From the NCBI GenBank assembly GCA_020027805.1, contig JAHKKQ010000003.1, positions 1-31,137 on the forward strand: a DNA stretch of 31,137 nucleotides, given 5' to 3'. Shown here piece by piece: positions 29,743 to 31,137 of this stretch. The translations under genes were made by a program, and so were the position numbers. The notes beneath the pieces were generated by a model. The model ran no database searches and was not told the DNA's origin. It was given only the letters and a program-made list of their open reading frames with translations. The stretch's first letter is position 1. The number at the start of each line of letters is the position of its first letter. Origin of the DNA: Candidatus Dadabacteria bacterium. GTDB taxonomy: Bacteria; Desulfobacterota_D; UBA1144; Nemesobacterales; UBA2774.

Positions 29743-31137
29743 TCAGCGTTTGACCTTGTATCCGGCCTTCTCCCTGTCCCACGTATCTTTGGTGATGCCC
29801 GTCTCGCGGAGCTTGTTCTTCTGCACCCTCTCCGTCCCCGTCTTGGGCAGTATCGTCTCGAACCGTATGAATCTCGGGAGCATGAAGTGGGGCATCCTGG
29901 GCTCGAGGAATTCCATGAGCTTATGGGGATCGACCTTTTTCCCCTTTTTAGCGACAACCACGATCATTACCTCGTCCTCGGCGTACCTTCCGCCCTCGGC
30001 CTTAATGCCAATGACGCCGCACTCCTCAATATCGTCGTGGGAGGTCACGATCTTCTCTACCTCGAACGAGCTTATGTTCTCGCCCCTCCTCCTAATATAG
30101 TCCTTCACCCTGTCCACGAAATAGATGTAACCGTCTTTGTCCATCATGCCCGCGTCCCCGGTATGGAACCAGAAGTTCCTGAAGTCCTGCACGGTCTTCT
30201 CGGGCATCTTGTTGTAGAAATGGAGCATTATGTTGGGGGTCCTCGGGCGGACTATTATCTCGCCCACGTGCCCCCTCGGGACTTCCTCGTCGGTCTCGGG
30301 GTCGGCGACCTTTATTTCGTAACCGGGCGCTTCCTTGCCGCACGAGCCCACCCTGAAAGGCTCGCCCGGCCTCATCCACGTGCACTGCCCTATTTCCGTG
30401 AGTCCATAACCCTCCATGAACTTTATATTGAACCTCTCCATGAATTTCTCTATTATGTCGTGAGGCGCGGGGGAGCCCAGGACGAGCTTTGCCTTGTGCT
30501 GCTTCTCCTCGGGCGCGGGCGGCGTATTCCACATGAAATATGCCATGGTCCCGACGATGTTGAACTTGGTCACCCCGTGATCCTTGATCCATTTCCAGAA
30601 CTGGCTCGCCGAGTACTTCTCCTCGACGACCACCTTGGCCCCCTTGATTAGCGCGGGGTATACGGACATCACCATGGCGTTCGAATGATAGAGCGGGAGG
30701 CACGTGAAGCAGACGTCTCGCGGGCCTACGTCCATTATCTCGGCATAATTCCTGGCGCTCGAGTAATCGGCCGCGCAGGGCCTCACCACACCCTTCGACC
30801 TCCCGGTCGTGCCCGACGTATACATGAGCCTCGCATAATCCATGAACGTGATATCGACGCCCGGGTCAGTGCTCTTCTGGGACTTTATGAACTTCGAGTA
30901 CGGGGTCATGCTCTCGAAATTAAAACCGTATTTGTCGAATTTGTCGCCGCCGCCCCTGGTCCATACTATCACACGCTCGAGCTGCGGCAGGTCGTTCGCT
31001 ATGGGAGGCATCCTGTCGAGATACTCCTCGGCTATGAAAAGGGCCTTAGAATCGGAGCTGTCGAGTATGTACTGGAGGAAATCCATCTTGTACGCCGTGT
31101 TTATCGGCACCATGACGGCGCCCATTTTCAGGATGCC
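29743..31137 (-). CDS. Acyl-CoA synthetase (AMP-binding enzyme), N-terminus beyond the right edge
   Basis: This is an ATP-dependent acyl-CoA ligase of the ANL superfamily. The frame is open through the right edge (G-I-L-K precedes the first internal Met), so about 80-110 N-terminal residues are missing and the ATG at 31125 is not the start. Visible motifs are Y-T-S-G-T-T-G-R-S-K-G (P-loop A3), G-Y-G-L-T-E-I-G-Q-C (A5), F-H-T-G-D-A-G (A7) and D-R-V-K-D-Y-I-R-R-R-G-E-N-I-S (A8). The C-terminal P-K-T-G-T-E-R-V-Q-K contains the A10 lysine. The pattern is closest by eye to crotonobetaine/carnitine-CoA ligases, but substrate is not settled. The downstream DKGGHR gene is 94 bases away with its own promoter. 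Confidence 0.9.
   Translation of the reverse strand, partial: GILKMGAVMVPINTAYKMDFLQYILDSSDSKALFIAEEYLDRMPPIANDLPQLERVIVWTRGGGDKFDKYGFNFESMTPYSKFIKSQKSTDPGVDITFMDYARLMYTSGTTGRSKGVVRPCAADYSSARNYAEIMDVGPRDVCFTCLPLYHSNAMVMSVYPALIKGAKVVVEEKYSASQFWKWIKDHGVTKFNIVGTMAYFMWNTPPAPEEKQHKAKLVLGSPAPHDIIEKFMERFNIKFMEGYGLTEIGQCTWMRPGEPFRVGSCGKEAPGYEIKVADPETDEEVPRGHVGEIIVRPRTPNIMLHFYNKMPEKTVQDFRNFWFHTGDAGMMDKDGYIYFVDRVKDYIRRRGENISSFEVEKIVTSHDDIEECGVIGIKAEGGRYAEDEVMIVVVAKKGKKVDPHKLMEFLEPRMPHFMLPRFIRFETILPKTGTERVQKNKLRETGITKDTWDREKAGYKVKR

Noticed and set aside
29649..29957. N-terminal extension of the DKGGHR-motif gene (191-codon open frame)
   Set aside because: The upstream part overlaps the acyl-CoA synthetase coding region and promoter, is Arg/Ser-rich shadow sequence, and the ATG at 29648 has a strong ribosome binding site.
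1..31137. tRNA genes, CRISPR arrays, insertion sequences or prophage genes
   Set aside because: Intergenic gaps are all under 300 bases; none contained a T-arm-like motif with a cloverleaf, direct repeats with spacers, or transposase/integrase frames.

Overview
The window is a chromosomal stretch dominated by housekeeping genes, probably from a Gram-negative bacterium of deltaproteobacterial grade (Desulfobacterota, Dadabacteria or a similar uncultured lineage). The evidence is a split ATP synthase operon with paired b and b' subunits but no atpB/atpE, a TrmD partner methyltransferase next to rplS, two lipoprotein signal peptides, and a BamE-like domain. The phylum is an inference, because no rRNA is present. 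I found no tRNA, rRNA, CRISPR array, insertion sequence, integrase or prophage gene.

Layout. Positions 1-4.0 kb (minus strand) hold a truncated histidine-phosphatase gene, a 562-residue protein of unknown family, a PlsC acyltransferase and a diacylglycerol-kinase-like lipid kinase. The last two form a phospholipid pair separated by a G-rich tract. Positions 4.1-7.1 kb (plus) are the translation operon rpsB-tsf-pyrH-frr. A small two-helix membrane protein and a soluble PAS histidine kinase follow (7.2-9.6 kb). Positions 9.7-11.6 kb (minus) hold serS and an archease gene. A metallo-beta-lactamase-fold hydrolase diverges from archease and is followed by a lipoprotein sugar-dehydrogenase-like protein (11.7-13.7 kb).

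Positions 13.9-18.2 kb (plus) are the ffh-rpsP-khpA-rimM-trmD-rplS operon, in which trmD is fused to a second SPOUT methyltransferase domain. Positions 18.3-20.4 kb (minus) carry an exported ChaN/Tiki-like protein with a BamE-like tail and an ECHDC3-type crotonase homologue lacking both catalytic glutamates.

Positions 20.5-26.5 kb (minus) are the ATP synthase operon, read right to left: a 47-codon membrane ORF, then b', b, delta, alpha, gamma, beta and epsilon. Epsilon is only 85 residues and lacks the C-terminal helical domain. Positions 26.7-31.1 kb (minus) hold a DUF1152 protein, an LCAT-like lipoprotein, a small exported DKGGHR-motif protein and the C-terminal part of an acyl-CoA synthetase running off the right edge.

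I see no clear multi-gene novel system. The best candidates for something undescribed are the 562-residue protein, the small ORF leading the atp operon, the ChaN-like/BamE-like fusion, the G4/hairpin tract and the hairpins around the short atpC.
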